Shown here: positions 15,117 through 16,807 of the stretch, piece by piece
Position numbering within the stretch: the stretch's first letter is position 1
Layout: the number at the start of each line of letters is the position of its first letter
DNA from: Legionella genomosp. 1
Lineage (GTDB): Bacteria > Pseudomonadota > Gammaproteobacteria > Legionellales > Legionellaceae
Direction of reading: 5' to 3'
DNA: 16,807 nt
Assembly (NCBI GenBank): GCA_945867185.1
Contig: CAMBHM010000006.1
Location: 1-16,807 of the forward strand
Position numbers and translations under genes: made by a program
The notes under the pieces: generated by a model
Told to the model about the DNA's origin: nothing
The model's database searches: none
The model's input: only the letters and a program-made list of their open reading frames with translations

Positions 15117-16025
15117 ATGCAAACTTGGAATAAGTGCATTTCTGTTTTACTGGGATATAGTCAAATCATAGCGCACTGGGCCCTTGGCCTGTTGCCCATC
15201 GATTTCTGCTCTGCGATTGGTAACAGGCTCGGGCGTATCATTGGCCCTATGCATCGTATCGCCACCCAGAAACTGCGTGAAAACATCACTCAATTACGGC
15301 CCGATCTACAGCCGATGGCCATCAATCAGATGGTCCAACGATCATGGGGAAATTATGGGCGGGTGATGGCTGAATTTTCTGTGTTGCGTCGCATTTGGAA
15401 GTCAGATCGAGTCGATATCACTGGGTTGGAGCATTTTATCAAGGCCAAAGCAACCGGTCGACCTGTTATTTGTTTATTCGTACATCTGGGGAATTGGGAA
15501 GTCATTGGGCCCAAATTGCATGCATTACTTGGTGGCGATTGGATTCAAATATATCAAATGTTGGACAATCCATATCAATTGCGTATTGCTGAACAGGTGC
15601 GTCGTCCCTATGCCCATGAGCTTATTACAAGTGGTCCTTTTGTGGGGAAAAAAATTTATAATAAATTGAAGGCAGGGTATACCTTGAATATTGCAGTTGA
15701 TGAATGTGTGAATGAGGATATCACCATACCTGCATTTGGTAGATCACTTCAATTGGCAGGTAACTTAACCTTCGCCGTCCGACTTGCAAAGTTGACCAAC
15801 GCGGTGTTTTGCCCCGTGTATGCGATGAGAACCCAAGGTGCTCGATTTACAGTGCAGGTATTACCACCAGTTGTGTTTGATTTTACTGAGTTTGATCAAG
15901 GAAAACTGTTGGAAGCCGTTTCAACACTGAATCATACGGTGGAGTCGATTATTCGAGAGCATTTGGATCAATGGTATTATTGTGCACAGTACAATACATC
16001 CCAACTTCCGGTGTCCCATGGATAA
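15117..16025 (+). CDS. LpxL/HtrB-like lipid acyltransferase
   Basis: This 302-residue protein has an N-terminal hydrophobic anchor (about residues 8-28) and the lysophospholipid acyltransferase catalytic motif H123-x4-E128 (VHLGNWE). It also has the later DE...ITIPAFGR segment that matches the D-Q...PFFGR region of lipid A secondary acyltransferases. These enzymes move a fatty acyl chain from acyl-ACP onto a hydroxyl of a lipid at the inner face of the cytoplasmic membrane. The usual C-terminal QWYW-x-H motif is changed to QWYYCAQYN. The gene starts 12 bases after the P450 with a good AAGGGAA (15104-15110) 6 bases before ATG. It lies inside a PKS/oxoamine synthase operon, not with lipid A genes, so its acceptor may be the amino alcohol made here, with N- or O-acylation giving a ceramide-like lipid. 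A dispersed lipid A acyltransferase is the alternative. Confidence 0.88.
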   Translation: MQTWNKCISVLLGYSQIIAHWALGLLPIDFCSAIGNRLGRIIGPMHRIATQKLRENITQLRPDLQPMAINQMVQRSWGNYGRVMAEFSVLRRIWKSDRVDITGLEHFIKAKATGRPVICLFVHLGNWEVIGPKLHALLGGDWIQIYQMLDNPYQLRIAEQVRRPYAHELITSGPFVGKKIYNKLKAGYTLNIAVDECVNEDITIPAFGRSLQLAGNLTFAVRLAKLTNAVFCPVYAMRTQGARFTVQVLPPVVFDFTEFDQGKLLEAVSTLNHTVESIIREHLDQWYYCAQYNTSQLPVSHG

Positions 16026-16788
16026 GCCAAGGGACGTCGGTATACATGTTCTTATCACAGGTAGTTCTGGTGGCGTTGGGCGCGCGCTCGCCATGGCCTA
16101 TGCCAAGCCCGGTGTTCATCTTTCTCTATTGGGTCGCCAGGTGCATCTTTTGGAAGAGGTGGCATTCGAAGCTCGTAGAAAAGGTGCTCTGGTGGATTTG
16201 TATAGTTTAGACTTGCGGAAAACAGAGGCATTGATCACTCAAATAGAATCCATAGATACAGCTCACCCTATTGATCTTATCATCGCCAATGCAGGCATTG
16301 CCTTTTATTTAGATGAGGCGCTTCCACTTGAATCGTTTGAGGAGATCCAACAAACGATTGAGGTGAATCTGCTTGCCGCCATTGCCACAGTAACGCCTTT
16401 GATTCCAAGAATGCAACAACGACAGCGTGGACATATTGCGTTTATCAGTTCTGTAGCGGCTTATTATGGGCTTGAGATTTGTCCCAGTTATTGTGCGAGC
16501 AAAGCTGGTTTGAAGGCTTATGCTGAAGCACTGCATACGCTACTTAAGAAAGATAAAATTCAAGTGTCAGTGATCTGCCCTGGGTTTATCGAGTCAGCGA
16601 TGAGCGCAAAATACCATCATCAAAAACATGGATTACTGTTGGCTGAAGCCGCTGCAAAGAAAATAAAACAGGGCCTTCAACGGAACAAAGCCAATATCAC
16701 CTTTCCTTTCTTTTTAGGTCTCGGCATGCGGATTCTTTCAATCCTGCCGACAGCAATGAGTGAGTTTTTTTTGGGTGTTTTTTTATAA
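16018..16788 (+). CDS. Short-chain dehydrogenase, 3-ketosphinganine-reductase-like
   Basis: This 256-residue classical SDR has T14-GSSGG-V-G21 for NAD(P) binding, an acidic DLR after the third strand (about 65-67), N91-A-G93, Asn117, Ser144-Ser145, and the catalytic Y158-CAS-K162. The C-terminal 30 residues are strongly hydrophobic (FFLGLGMRILSILP and beyond), suggesting membrane association. This fits 3-ketodihydrosphingosine reductases and other lipid-acting SDRs. In context it would reduce the ketone left by the oxoamine synthase to a 3-hydroxyl. The start chosen is ATG 16018, overlapping the acyltransferase stop by 8 bases; an upstream in-frame GTG at 15982 would add 12 residues that do not resemble an SDR N-terminus. 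It is the last gene of the block inside the window, and the operon may continue beyond 16807. Confidence 0.88.
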   Translation: MDKPRDVGIHVLITGSSGGVGRALAMAYAKPGVHLSLLGRQVHLLEEVAFEARRKGALVDLYSLDLRKTEALITQIESIDTAHPIDLIIANAGIAFYLDEALPLESFEEIQQTIEVNLLAAIATVTPLIPRMQQRQRGHIAFISSVAAYYGLEICPSYCASKAGLKAYAEALHTLLKKDKIQVSVICPGFIESAMSAKYHHQKHGLLLAEAAAKKIKQGLQRNKANITFPFFLGLGMRILSILPTAMSEFFLGVFL

Positions 16789-16807
16789 GATCAAATGTCA
16801 ACAGTCC
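16789..16807. other. Last 19 bases, no feature
   Basis: After the SDR stop only 19 bases remain. They hold no hairpin, so an operon end is not shown here. Confidence 0.5.

Noticed and set aside
15982..16017. GTG start adding 12 residues to the SDR
   Set aside because: The added residues lie wholly within the acyltransferase gene and do not look like an SDR N-terminus; ATG 16018 places the first beta strand at the usual distance.
1..16807. tRNA, rRNA, CRISPR, insertion sequences or attachment sites
   Set aside because: Nothing of these kinds was seen: coding regions fill almost the entire window, and the longest gap is 78 bases.

Overview
The window looks like chromosomal DNA of a gammaproteobacterium with mid-range GC. 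Two things point there: a PdxB-type erythronate-4-phosphate dehydrogenase, whose pathway is largely gammaproteobacterial, and the general style of the other proteins. A Legionellales-type, host-associated organism is possible. That is only an impression, drawn from the long helical unrecognised protein at the left edge and the host-lipid-like chemistry on the right. No rRNA, tRNA, CRISPR array, transposase or phage gene was seen.

Layout. Positions 1-2457 are on the minus strand: pdxB, then, 78 bases downstream, a large reading frame of at least 435 codons that leaves the window at its left edge and that I cannot assign. A 73-base divergent region (2458-2530) with an imperfect dyad separates these from a block of seven plus-strand genes filling 2531-16788. 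The seven genes lie so tightly together (gaps of 0, 21 and 12 bases, overlaps of 4, 4 and about 8 bases) that they are probably one operon. In order they are an ArnT/PMT-like membrane glycosyltransferase, a PAP2 lipid phosphatase, a 2503-residue highly reducing type I polyketide synthase (KS-AT-DH-pseudoMT-ER-KR-ACP, no thioesterase), a PLP-dependent alpha-oxoamine synthase, a cytochrome P450, an LpxL/HtrB-like acyltransferase and a short-chain dehydrogenase with a hydrophobic C-terminus.

How the genes may work together (inference). The polyketide synthase would build a fully or partly reduced, fatty-acid-like chain and hold it on its ACP. The oxoamine synthase would release the chain by decarboxylative condensation with an amino acid, giving a 2-amino-3-ketone. 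The dehydrogenase would reduce that ketone to an amino alcohol, the P450 would hydroxylate the chain, and the acyltransferase would add a second acyl chain. The first four activities are the same set used in fungal fumonisin/AAL-toxin assembly (reducing PKS, oxoamine synthase, ketone-reducing SDR, P450). The acyltransferase, and possibly the glycosyltransferase and phosphatase, would take the product towards a ceramide-like or glycosylated membrane lipid. The window may therefore encode a bacterial polyketide-derived sphingoid or sphingolipid-like pathway. The individual enzyme families are well supported by motifs; the product is not proven by sequence.
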